Assembly: GCA_051881455.1 (NCBI GenBank)
Contig: JBJEPX010000009.1
Location: 1-18,107 of the forward strand
Length of the DNA: 18,107 nt
Direction of reading: 5' to 3'
Origin: Fimenecus sp051881455
GTDB lineage: Bacteria; Bacillota; Clostridia; Oscillospirales; Acutalibacteraceae
Shown here: positions 1 through 6,695 of the stretch, in pieces
How positions within the stretch are numbered: position 1 is the stretch's first letter
Layout of the letters: each line of letters begins with the position of its first letter
Notes under the pieces: model-generated
Databases searched by the model: none
What the model was told of the DNA's origin: nothing
The model's input: only the letters and a program-made list of their open reading frames with translations
Translations under genes and position numbers: made by a program

Positions 1-798
1 ACGCCCATGATTACGGAAAAAATCGGATACCGCTTAACAGCAGTTATTTACGGTATTCTGGCACTGGCAGTCATTATGTACTGCACCTTCGGCTGTCACG
101 AAGACCCCGAGAGCTGGTCCACGGAAACACCGAAGATTTGGGGCAGCATAAAGGCTCTTATAACCAACAAAAAGTTTTGGATTTTCGGTCTGACAGGCGC
201 ATTCTATTCTGCGGCATTTTCTCTTATTTCGCAAGCCATACCGTTTTATGTGCAGTATTCGCTGAAACTTGACAGCAGTAAAACCACGCTTTTAATGGCG
301 GCGGTTTTTGCAGTTGCACTGGTAGGCGTCTTGATATGGAGTAAACTTACAAAGCGTATTTCCATTATGAAGATTTGGCGTGCCTCTTTCTTTATTATGG
401 CTGTGGGCGTTGCGCCGCTGTTCTTTGTAAACAGTTTAGTACCCGCAATGTGCATTGCAGGTGCGGTCGGCTTCGGCGTTGCAGGATGTTTGACCACAAT
501 GGACTGCATCGGAGCAAAATTTATGGACGAGGATTATAAAAAATACGGCGTAAAGCGTGAAGCGATTATTTCAAGCTGCATGGGCGTTATGAACCGCTTA
601 AACGGACTGTTTACCTCCCTCGCCTTTTACATAGCCGCAACCGTATTCGGCTTTGAAAGCGGAGATAATCCCGGCCCCAATCCCGACCTAGCTTCCAGAA
701 TGCTTTTGATTGTATTCCCCGGTGTGGCGGTGCTGATTTCTGCGATTATTTCCCTGTTCCTGCATTTTAATGATGAAAACAGCAATGAACAAGAATAA
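1..798 (+). CDS. GPH/MFS-type sugar transporter, C-terminal part (5' end outside window)
   Basis: The frame is open from base 1 with no stop, so this is the 3' portion of a longer gene; the ATG at 7 is almost certainly internal. The 265 visible codons contain about six hydrophobic helices separated by short charged loops such as SKLTKRIS. A soluble linker (residues ~25-55) sits where the central loop of a 12-helix carrier would be, so this is roughly the C-terminal half. The pattern matches the MFS_2/GPH (glycoside-pentoside-hexuronide:cation symporter) superfamily, which imports sugars with Na+ or H+ across the cytoplasmic membrane. The substrate cannot be read from sequence. The 3' end overlaps the downstream deacetylase gene, indicating one operon and translational coupling. 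Family call is fairly secure; substrate is unknown. Confidence 0.8.
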   Translation, partial: TPMITEKIGYRLTAVIYGILALAVIMYCTFGCHEDPESWSTETPKIWGSIKALITNKKFWIFGLTGAFYSAAFSLISQAIPFYVQYSLKLDSSKTTLLMAAVFAVALVGVLIWSKLTKRISIMKIWRASFFIMAVGVAPLFFVNSLVPAMCIAGAVGFGVAGCLTTMDCIGAKFMDEDYKKYGVKREAIISSCMGVMNRLNGLFTSLAFYIAATVFGFESGDNPGPNPDLASRMLLIVFPGVAVLISAIISLFLHFNDENSNEQE

Positions 799-1636
799 AT
801 ATTTAATTATCAACGCCGATGATTTCGGCTATAATGAAGAACAGACAAAAGCCATACGCGAGTTATACAAAGCAGGTTTGATTACCTCAACCTCGCTGAT
901 GGCAGTGGCGGACAGTGCCAGCGAGGCGGCGGCCTTGGCGGCAAACGAAAATATTACTGTCGGCATACATTTGACCGTAAATTCCGACAACGCCGAACAC
1001 CGCTGGCAGAGTGTCAGCGGCGCGAAATCCCTTTCGGACGGTGCGGGGTTATATTCTAACCAATCGGGGCTCGCCATGCACGCAAAGCACCGTGACATTG
1101 CCGCCGAATTGGAGGCACAATACGATTTTGCCGTAAAAAACGGCTGTGCGGTTGACCACGCCGACAACCATTGCGCCACACTGTACGGCATTAACGGGCG
1201 GCGGTTTTACCGTGACGCTTACGCCTTTTGCAGTCGTCACAACCTTCCCTACCGTTTTCCGAAAACTCCTTATTTTTTAGAGCGGCAGTTGGGGCGCAAG
1301 CTCCCCCGCACGGTGCTCGCGTTTCAAAAGCATTTGGTACGCCTCGGCGAAAAGCAAGGCGTGAAAATGCCCGATGATGTGGTTTCCAATCCGTATTCCG
1401 TAGAAAAAATCGGAAATTACGAAGTCTTGCGCCGTTATTATCTCGACGCGATTGATACCTGCATAGACGGCGTGACGGAAATGTTTTTACACCCCGCCTA
1501 CCCCGTGGAGAACGGCGAACGCGAATGGCAAAAGCGTGTTTGGGAATTAGAACTTCTTAAAAGCGGAGACCTTTTAGAGAAGGCAGAGGAGAAAGGCATA
1601 CAGGTTGTTTCCTGGCGCATATTTGAGAGTTTATAA
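785..1636 (+). CDS. ChbG/HpnK/YdjC-family carbohydrate deacetylase
   Basis: From the ATG at 785 this encodes 283 residues, the normal family length. ATGs at 770 and 773 are in frame, but the domain begins right after 785 (MNKNKYLIINADDFG). Metal-site elements are visible: the NADDFG motif (D12, D13), GIHLT (H62) and DHADNH (H125, H129). E. coli ChbG removes an acetyl group from diacetylchitobiose and chitooligosaccharides; HpnK members act on other N-acetyl sugars. Here the role is inferred to be deacetylation of an imported N-acetylated sugar, because the start lies inside the end of the GPH transporter gene and neither candidate start has a good Shine-Dalgarno, implying translational coupling. 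A strong terminator follows immediately. Cytoplasmic, no signal peptide. The exact substrate is open. Confidence 0.88.
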   Translation: MNKNKYLIINADDFGYNEEQTKAIRELYKAGLITSTSLMAVADSASEAAALAANENITVGIHLTVNSDNAEHRWQSVSGAKSLSDGAGLYSNQSGLAMHAKHRDIAAELEAQYDFAVKNGCAVDHADNHCATLYGINGRRFYRDAYAFCSRHNLPYRFPKTPYFLERQLGRKLPRTVLAFQKHLVRLGEKQGVKMPDDVVSNPYSVEKIGNYEVLRRYYLDAIDTCIDGVTEMFLHPAYPVENGEREWQKRVWELELLKSGDLLEKAEEKGIQVVSWRIFESL

Positions 1637-1643
1637 CAGCAAA

Positions 1644-1681
1644 AACCCGCAGTTTCATAAGAGACTGCGGGTTATCTTTTT
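1644..1681 (+). terminator. Intrinsic terminator of the transporter-deacetylase operon
   Basis: The arms AACCCGCAGTTTC (1644-1656) and GAGACTGCGGGTT (1661-1673) form a 13-bp stem with one G-U wobble and an ATAA loop, followed by ATCTTTTT. It begins 8 bases after the deacetylase stop. Confidence 0.88.
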
Positions 1682-1691
1682 GCGAGCCTAA

Positions 1692-1874
1692 TTATACTTG
1701 TTTGGTGTTGCACTCGCATGCCCATTCAAAGCCCTTTTTGGCAACAATGACGGCTATAATTTCATTGAGTATTGCCGCCGCGGCAATCGTACCCTGCACA
1801 ACCTCAGCACATTCGGGAGCAGAGCCTTGCAAAGCGGATACGGCAAGCCACCGAAGAATTTGCATTGTGTTCAC
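1692..1874 (-). pseudogene. C-terminal remnant of a cation:proton antiporter
   Basis: This reading frame gives 60 residues from an ATG at 1874, but only the part from about residue 10 onward resembles a protein I recognise. The stretch APECAEVVQGTIAAAAILNE followed by IIAVIVAKKGFEWA looks like the last membrane helix and tail of Kef/NhaP-type cation:proton antiporters of Clostridia. The frame is open upstream back to a TAG near the TetR-type palindrome at 1937-1954, but the rest of the ~400-residue antiporter is absent. The tail ends WACECNTKQV where a Gly-Glu ending is usual. This is best read as a truncated leftover after deletion. It lies under a good minus-strand promoter (1966-1994), so it may still be transcribed. 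The alternative, a genuine 60-residue membrane peptide, is less likely. Family assignment is from memory of the motif, not a search. Confidence 0.45.
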
Positions 1875-1936
1875 CTGAATTTCAGAAAGAAATCGCTCCG
1901 CACTTGACTTGTGCGGTGCTTCTGTATTACACTATT

Positions 1937-1954
1937 ATTGACCGTTCGGTCAAT
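1937..1954. promoter_or_regulatory. TetR-family-type operator palindrome
   Basis: ATTGACCG-TT-CGGTCAAT is a perfect 8-bp inverted repeat around a 2-base centre, 18 bases in total. The form (TTGACCG/CGGTCAA) is typical of operators bound by TetR-family repressors. It covers the -35 hexamer of a plus-strand promoter (TTGACC 1938-1943) and lies at about +5 to +22 of a minus-strand promoter, so a bound dimer could block both. No TetR gene is in the window. Confidence 0.6.
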
Positions 1955-1965
1955 AAATATATAGT
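1938..1965 (+). promoter_or_regulatory. Putative distal lacZ promoter overlapping the operator
   Basis: TTGACC (1938-1943), a 16-base spacer and TATAGT (1960-1965). The -35 is part of the palindrome, so the match could be partly coincidental. If used, it would give lacZ a leader of about 145 bases. Confidence 0.35.
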
Positions 1966-1994
1966 ATTATATGCAATTCGGGCGCTTTCGTCAA
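1966..1994 (-). promoter_or_regulatory. Minus-strand sigma-A promoter upstream of antiporter remnant
   Basis: On the minus strand, TTGACG (1994-1989), a 17-base spacer and a perfect TATAAT (1971-1966). It fires toward the operator and the remnant at 1874-1692, so it probably drove the lost gene. Confidence 0.55.
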
Positions 1995-2052
1995 GAAATA
2001 CGGCGTTATATTTATAGATTGTTCAAATTTTGCCGTAATACTTGGGTTTCAA

Positions 2053-2082
2053 TTGACAAAGCTTATTTCGTTTTGGTATGAT
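2053..2082 (+). promoter_or_regulatory. Proximal lacZ promoter
   Basis: A perfect TTGACA (2053-2058), an 18-base spacer and TATGAT (2077-2082) preceded by TGG, an extended -10. Predicted start is near 2089, about 30 bases before the GTG start codon. Confidence 0.7.
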
Positions 2083-2118
2083 ATGAGTATAGAAATAAAT
2101 GAAAAGTGAGGGCTTATT

Positions 2119-5100
2119 GTGCAATACTCCGTTCACCGCAAATTACACACCGATTTCAGCGTATTTGAAGAAAACAAACTGCCGGCGCGCAGTTACTTTA
2201 TTCCCTTTTCCACGGTAGAAAAGGTCAATGCAAGCGACTATAAAAACGAACGCTATACCTCTGACAGAGTGCTTATGCTCAGCGGCGAATGGGAGTTTGC
2301 ATATTTTGACCGTTTGAGTAAAATTCCCGAGCCGTTTGACACCGCGTCGGCACAGTTTGACAAAGTAAATGTTCCCTCCACTTGGCAGAGAACGGGTTAT
2401 GACCAGATTGCTTATATCAACACACGGTATCCGTTCCCGAAAAAGCCGCCGCATATCCCCGAAGATGTGGCTGTGGGCATTTACAGAAAAGCCGTTGTTT
2501 TAGAAAAAAGTGCACGCAAGGTCATCACCTTTTTGGGCGTTGCCGGTGCAATGGCTCTCTATATCAACAGCAAATATGTTGGATATTCCGAGGGCTCACA
2601 CAACACAGCGGAGTTTGACATCACAACCTTTGTGACGGATGGAGAAAACGAAATTGTCGTCGTTAACTACAAATGGAGCAACGGCACATACCTTGAATGT
2701 CAGGATATGTTCCGTGAAAACGGAATTTTCCGTGATGCTTATATCATTTCACAGGGTACAAGCTACATTTCGGATTATTCCCTGCGCCCGAAGAAAAATA
2801 CAGACGGTACATATGATTTACATATCCGTGTTGACGGCGTATTCGCAGACGGCACCAAACTGCACATTGCCGCAAAAAATGCAGACGGCATACTGTTTGA
2901 AACCGACCTTTTTCCTCAGACGGAAGCAACCGTTTCAGCACTGACGGTTAAAGAGTGGTCGGCAGAAATTCCCAACATATATGAAGTTATGCTCACTCTT
3001 ACGGAAAACGGCGCAGAAGCAGAGGCTGTACGCACCTATTTAGGCTTTAAGGATGTGCGCATTAAGGGCGAAGTGTTCTACTTGAACGGTCAGCCCATTA
3101 AAATGTTCGGCGCCAATCACCACGATACTCATATGACAAAGGGATATGCTATGTCCCTTGACGATTTAGAGAAAGACGTTCAGTTGATGAAAGAATACAA
3201 CTGCAACGCCGTGCGTACCTCCCACTATCCCCCCGATCCGGTATTTTTGACCATGTGTGATGTTTACGGTCTTTACACCGTTGACGAGGCAGATATTGAA
3301 ACTCACGGTTTTTACGCCATCCCTCACAGCACATACAATCCCAACCGTTTAAGTAACGATATGAAATGGGCATCCCATTACCTTGACCGCGTTGTCCGTA
3401 TGTATGAGCGTGATAAGAACCACATTTGCGTAACAATGTGGAGTCTCGGCAACGAATCGGGCGGATACAAGTGCCAGGACGTTTGCTATGACTTTTTACA
3501 TAAGGAAAACCCCGAAGTTCCCGTTCATTACGAGGGCGTTAACCGCAGTAAGCGCTGGGCTTATGACGTTGTATCAAGAATGTACGGCAGACCCCGACTT
3601 ATGCGTAAAATTTTGAATGGTACGGCAGGCAAAAAGTACAAGGGTAAGCCCTTCTTCCAGTGCGAATATGCTCACGCCATGGGTAACGGCCCCGGCGGAT
3701 TGGAAGAATATATGGAGCTTTTCTATGCATCTGAGCAATTTATGGGCGGTTGCATTTGGGAGTGGGCTGACCACAGCGTTTACGATGAAAACGCNNNNNN
3801 NNNNNNNNNNNNNNNNNNNNNNNNNNNNNNNNNNNNNNNNNNNNNNNNNNNNNNNNNNNNNNNNNNNNNNNNNNNNNNNNNNNNNNNNNNNNNNTTATGG
3901 GCGGTTGCATTTGGGAGTGGGCTGACCACAGCGTTTACGATGAAAACGCCAAGTACAAGTGGACATACGGCGGCGACCACAACGAGCCTATCCACGACGG
4001 CAATTTCTGTGTTGACGGTCTTTTCTATCCCAACCGTGAGCCATCAAGCGGTGCTTTGGAAATGAAGGTCTGCTACCGTCCTATCCGTGCAAAGTATTTG
4101 GGTAACGGCAAAATTGAACTTAAAAATACACGTTATTTCAAATCTACTGATGAAATTTCCATTGCCTACCGCATTTTAAAGGACGGCAAAGAAACTGATA
4201 ACGGCGTTTTAGATGTTGTTTTAGCACCACAGGAAGTTAAGGAAATCGCCATTAAATCCGATGTATTTAAGTCCGTTAAAAATGATATTTTCCTCGACCT
4301 TATTTACACAAGCAAAGAAGACGGCAGAGAAATTGCCACAGAACAGCTGATTTGCTCAACCGCCGCAATCCCCGCCGCAATAATCAAGGAATATGCAAAA
4401 ATCGAAAAGGACGACGGTGAAATTGAGGTTGAGTTCAAGGGCGGTAAGGCAAAATTTGACTGCAAAAAAGGACTTGTAAGCTACAAAAAAGACGGTGTTC
4501 AGTATATTAACAAGAAACCCTTGGACGGTCTTTACGGCTTTGTACCCCACATTTACCGCGGACGCCTTGACAACGACCAATACTTAAAAGGTTATTGGGA
4601 TGTTATCGGTTTGGAAACCGCAAAGGTACACTTTACAGGCTGTAAGGTTAAATCGGATAACAAGGGCAAATTTGTACGCACATCGTATAAATTTATCACC
4701 CGAGGCATCTTCCTTTTGGCAACTGCAACAGTTGATTACCGCTTCTCAAAGAACGGCGAAATGACCGTAACTCCCAAACTTTCCGCAGTTTGCCCCATGC
4801 CATTACAGCTCCCCCGCTTCGGTGTTCATCTTGAAATGCCGAAAGACTTTGAAAAAGTTACCTATTACGGCAGAGGACCTTTGGAAAACTACGCTGACTT
4901 TAAGGAGCACGCACCAATCGGCATTTACGAGACAACCGTTACCGATATGCCTCACAAATACATTAAGCCCCAGGATTCGGGTAACCGCGGTGAGGTAAGA
5001 TACGGCGTTCTTAAAAACGAGGATGGCAAGGCGCTTTGCTTTACAGCGGCAGACAAGGCTCTTAACTTTAATGCAAACCACTTTACATTAAATCAGTTAA

Positions 5101-5279
5101 TCAAATCTGCACATATTGAGGATTTGCCCGACACTGACACAACCTTTACGGCTGTTGACGGCTTTGTGCGCGGCACAGGCTCTGCAAGCTGCGGCCCTGC
5201 ACCTGCAAAGGAATATTTAATTCCGTTTGGGTACACAAGACCGCTTTCATACACATTTACGGTAAAAACGGTGGAATAA
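2119..5279 (+). CDS. lacZ: LacZ-type beta-galactosidase (GH2), interrupted by an assembly gap
   Basis: Hydrolyses terminal beta-D-galactose from lactose-like substrates, probably in the cytoplasm (no signal peptide). The start is GTG at 2119, with GTGAGG about 7 bases upstream. Joining 2119-3794 to 3950-5279, dropping the gap and the duplicated 55 bases, gives one 1001-residue frame, the normal LacZ length. Domains in order: jelly-roll sugar-binding domain (~40-210), immunoglobulin-like domain (~215-310), TIM barrel (~312-600), linking domain, and a C-terminal beta-galactosidase small-chain domain (~720-1001, with YYGRGPLENY). The acid/base is E446 in SLGNESG; the nucleophile is E516 in QCEYAHAMGNGPGG; GCIWEWADH follows. 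As written, the gap shifts the frame, producing a false truncated product to 4065 and a false second frame from 3897. Context: downstream of a sugar permease and deacetylase, under its own promoter. Confidence 0.93.
3740..3949. other. Scaffold gap (100 N) flanked by an exact 55-base duplication
   Basis: Bases 3795-3894 are 100 N. The 55 bases before the gap (3740-3794) are identical to the 55 after it (3895-3949). The offset of 155 is not a multiple of three, so the gap breaks the lacZ frame; collapsing one copy plus the Ns restores it. This is the signature of two contigs overlapping by one assembly k-mer that were scaffolded but not merged. Confidence 0.95.
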
Positions 5280-5301
5280 CATTTTGCGACCGTGGTTTAA
5301 G

Positions 5302-5335
5302 ATAACGGGGCGGGCATGGAAACCCGCCCCTACAT
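5302..5335. repeat. REP-like GC-rich palindrome
   Basis: GGGGCGGG (5307-5314) and CCCGCCCC (5323-5330) form an 8-bp all-GC stem with an 8-base loop. On the minus strand it reads GTAGGGGCGGG...CCCGCCCC. GTAGGGGCG-headed palindromes of this form resemble dispersed REP elements mobilised by RAYT transposases. It is far more GC-rich than its surroundings and has no T-run directly after it. Only one copy is in the window. Confidence 0.5.
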
Positions 5336-5353
5336 TATGAAGACAGAAAATAG

Positions 5354-5412
5354 AACAACAAAGGACTTTTCCGAATACTTATCGGGAAAGTCCTTTTTGT
5401 TGTTATTTTTAT
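5354..5412. terminator. Bidirectional terminator between lacZ and xylulokinase remnant
   Basis: AACAACAAAGGACTTTTCCGA (5354-5374, minor mismatches) pairs with TCGGGAAAGTCCTTTTTGTTGTT (5382-5404), giving a long stem followed by ATTTTTATAG. The opposite strand also ends in T-rich sequence. It separates convergent lacZ (+) and the xylulokinase remnant (-). Confidence 0.8.
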
Positions 5413-5417
5413 AGATT

Positions 5418-5741
5418 TTAGAGTGATGCTAATGCACTGAAACGGTCTTTTAATGCGCCGTACAGGGAATCGTAAAATGCGTGGAAATGTCTATATTCCG
5501 CTGTGCGCTGTGCATTGGGGCTTTGGGTTTCGGGGTTATATTTTACCATTGTTTTGCAGGCAGAGGGCACATCGTTGTAAATACCTGCGCCAACAGCGGC
5601 AAGCACCGCCGCGCCCAGCGCCGCACCCTCGGCGGACGCTGCCGTTTGTACGGGAAGGTCAAACAAATCGCAAAGCATCTGCCGCCAGAAGGCACTTGAA
5701 CCACCGCCGCCTGTAAGGAGCATTGTATTAGGGCTGATACC
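5418..5741 (-). pseudogene. xylB: Xylulokinase (FGGY kinase) C-terminal fragment
   Basis: About 107 residues of the C-terminal end of an FGGY carbohydrate kinase of the xylulokinase type. The nucleotide-binding LLTGGGGSSAFWRQML is followed by LPVQT, the conserved EGAALGAAVLAAVGAGIY and the usual tail SLYGALKDRFSALASL. A full enzyme is ~490-510 residues, so about 80% is missing. Recognisable homology runs upstream of the ATG at 5723 (GISPNT) to about 5741, then stops without a normal start. The adjacent sequence belongs to another gene read on the other strand. Xylulokinase phosphorylates D-xylulose in the pentose pathway; this stump lacks the N-terminal domain and catalytic Asp, so it should be inactive. 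Loss is by rearrangement or an assembly misjoin. Confidence 0.8.
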
Positions 5742-5746
5742 TGTTT

Positions 5747-5842
5747 GGTTATAACGGCGATTACAGCGGTGCCGTTGCGGATAACGGTAATTTCACGGCG
5801 CTTCCCACTAACGAAATGGGCAGAACTTATGTTATAAAATAA
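5747..5842 (+). pseudogene. C-terminal tail of an unidentified gene, truncated at the xylB junction
   Basis: A 31-codon plus-strand frame, GYNGDYSGAVADNGNFTALP followed by TNEMGRTYVIK, ends at TAA (5840-5842) and is followed 12 bases later by a good terminator. Upstream the frame hits TGA within four codons, just where the xylulokinase stump on the other strand begins. The Gly/Asn/Thr-rich composition resembles the end of an extracellular or surface beta-strand domain, but I do not recognise the family. The proper terminator argues it is the true 3' end of a gene whose body was lost. Confidence 0.4.
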
Positions 5843-5854
5843 TTCAACGCATAT

Positions 5855-5895
5855 ATCCGACCGAAAGCTTTGACGGTTTTCGGTTGGATTTTTTA
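5855..5895 (+). terminator. Intrinsic terminator after the truncated tail
   Basis: ATCCGACCGAAA (5855-5866) pairs with TTTCGGTTGGAT (5878-5889) with a G-U wobble, followed directly by TTTTTT (5889-5894). Confidence 0.8.
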
Positions 5896-5919
5896 TACCC
5901 TACACATAATTTAAAAAAA

Positions 5920-5952
5920 TCCTGAAATACTATAAAAAGAATTTCAGGAGGG
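5920..5952 (+). promoter_or_regulatory. Inverted repeat overlapping the yetF ribosome binding site
   Basis: TCCTGAAAT (5920-5928) and ATTTCAGGA (5941-5949) are a perfect 9-bp inverted repeat with a 12-base loop. The right arm includes most of the AGGAGGG Shine-Dalgarno (5946-5952) of the ATG at 5958. It could fold to mask the site, or act as an operator. Confidence 0.4.
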
Positions 5953-5957
5953 ATAAT

Positions 5958-6632
5958 ATGGATTTCGTCAAAGTGATTCTCACATCGTTGCTTTCTGTCG
6001 CCGCACTGTTTATCATTACAAAAATTATGGGGCACAAGCAGATGGCACAGCTTGACTTTTTTGACTATATTACGGGAATTACCATAGGCTCAATCGCGGC
6101 AGAACTGGCCACAGAGCTTGAAAAGCCTTGGAAGCCCCTGATTGCCATGATTATTTACGGCGGTATTTCCGTTCTTTTGAGCCTAATTATCAATAAAGCG
6201 CCGAAAGCAAGAAAATACATCAACGGTGCGCCCATTGTAATTATGGATAACGGTAAAATCAACAGAAAAAATATGAAAAAAGCAAAAATGGATTTAAGTG
6301 AATTTATGATGCTGTGCAGAAATGCGGGATTTTTTAATTTAGACGCAATTCAAACGGCAATTTTTGAATATAACGGCACTTTGACCATTCTCCCTGTCAG
6401 CGGTCAGCGCCCTGTAATACCCGACGATATGCAAATTGCGCCGCCCGCTGAATATATTTACACGGAAGTTATTATAGACGGACGGGTTTTAGACGAAAAT
6501 CTCAAAAGTCTCGGGCTTAACGCCGAATGGCTGAAAAAGCAATTGGAACAGCAGGGATATAAAAATGCAAAAGAAATATATCTCGGTCTTTGCGATAAAC
6601 AAAACAAGCTGTCACTGTTCACCTCGGACTGA
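5958..6632 (+). CDS. YetF/DUF421 family membrane protein
   Basis: 224 residues, usual for the YetF/YdfS/YrbG (DUF421) family of Bacillota. Three membrane helices (~4-25, 36-53, 57-79) precede a cytoplasmic alpha/beta region (80-224). Family marks are visible: GHKQMAQLDFFDYITGITIG after helix 1, PIVIMDNGKI at the start of the soluble domain, then EFMMLCRNAGFFNLDAIQTA and FEYNGTLTILP. In Bacillus, YetF-family proteins sit in the vegetative and spore membranes, and 2Duf relatives affect spore heat resistance. The molecular function is not settled. AGGAGGG lies 5 bases before the ATG, within an inverted repeat. It is monocistronic and ends at a terminator shared with the convergent LRR gene. Confidence 0.9.
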   Translation: MDFVKVILTSLLSVAALFIITKIMGHKQMAQLDFFDYITGITIGSIAAELATELEKPWKPLIAMIIYGGISVLLSLIINKAPKARKYINGAPIVIMDNGKINRKNMKKAKMDLSEFMMLCRNAGFFNLDAIQTAIFEYNGTLTILPVSGQRPVIPDDMQIAPPAEYIYTEVIIDGRVLDENLKSLGLNAEWLKKQLEQQGYKNAKEIYLGLCDKQNKLSLFTSD

Positions 6633-6645
6633 AACAACATTATTA

Positions 6646-6678
6646 AAACTCCCTTTCGGTAAGTTACTGAAAGGGAGT
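6646..6678. terminator. Bidirectional terminator between yetF and the LRR gene
   Basis: AACTCCCTTTC (6646-6656) and GAAAGGGAGTT (6668-6678) form a perfect 11-bp stem with an AT-rich flank on both sides. It sits between two convergent stop codons (6632 and 6696). Confidence 0.75.
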
Positions 6679-6695
6679 TAAAATTTAATTTGTAC

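Larger units (their letters stand above)
1674..2118. other. Decayed intergenic spacer between deacetylase and lacZ
   Basis: This ~445-base stretch has no intact gene. It holds the antiporter remnant (1692-1874, minus), a 6-bp hairpin CCGCAC/GTGCGG at 1898-1916 without a T-run, a TetR-type palindrome (1937-1954), overlapping promoters on both strands (1938-1965 plus, 1966-1994 minus) and the proximal lacZ promoter (2053-2082). Short frames on the plus strand here are shadows of the remnant. Confidence 0.6.

Noticed and set aside
829..1191. 120-residue minus-strand frame
   Set aside because: Shadow of the deacetylase gene, which carries the metal-site motifs.
1772..2017. 81-residue plus-strand frame
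   Set aside because: It overlaps the antiporter remnant on the other strand and runs through the operator and promoters; no start signal.
3897..5279. A separate 460-residue gene starting after the gap
   Set aside because: Its first 18 residues repeat the pre-gap sequence and it starts mid-TIM-barrel; it is the second half of lacZ.
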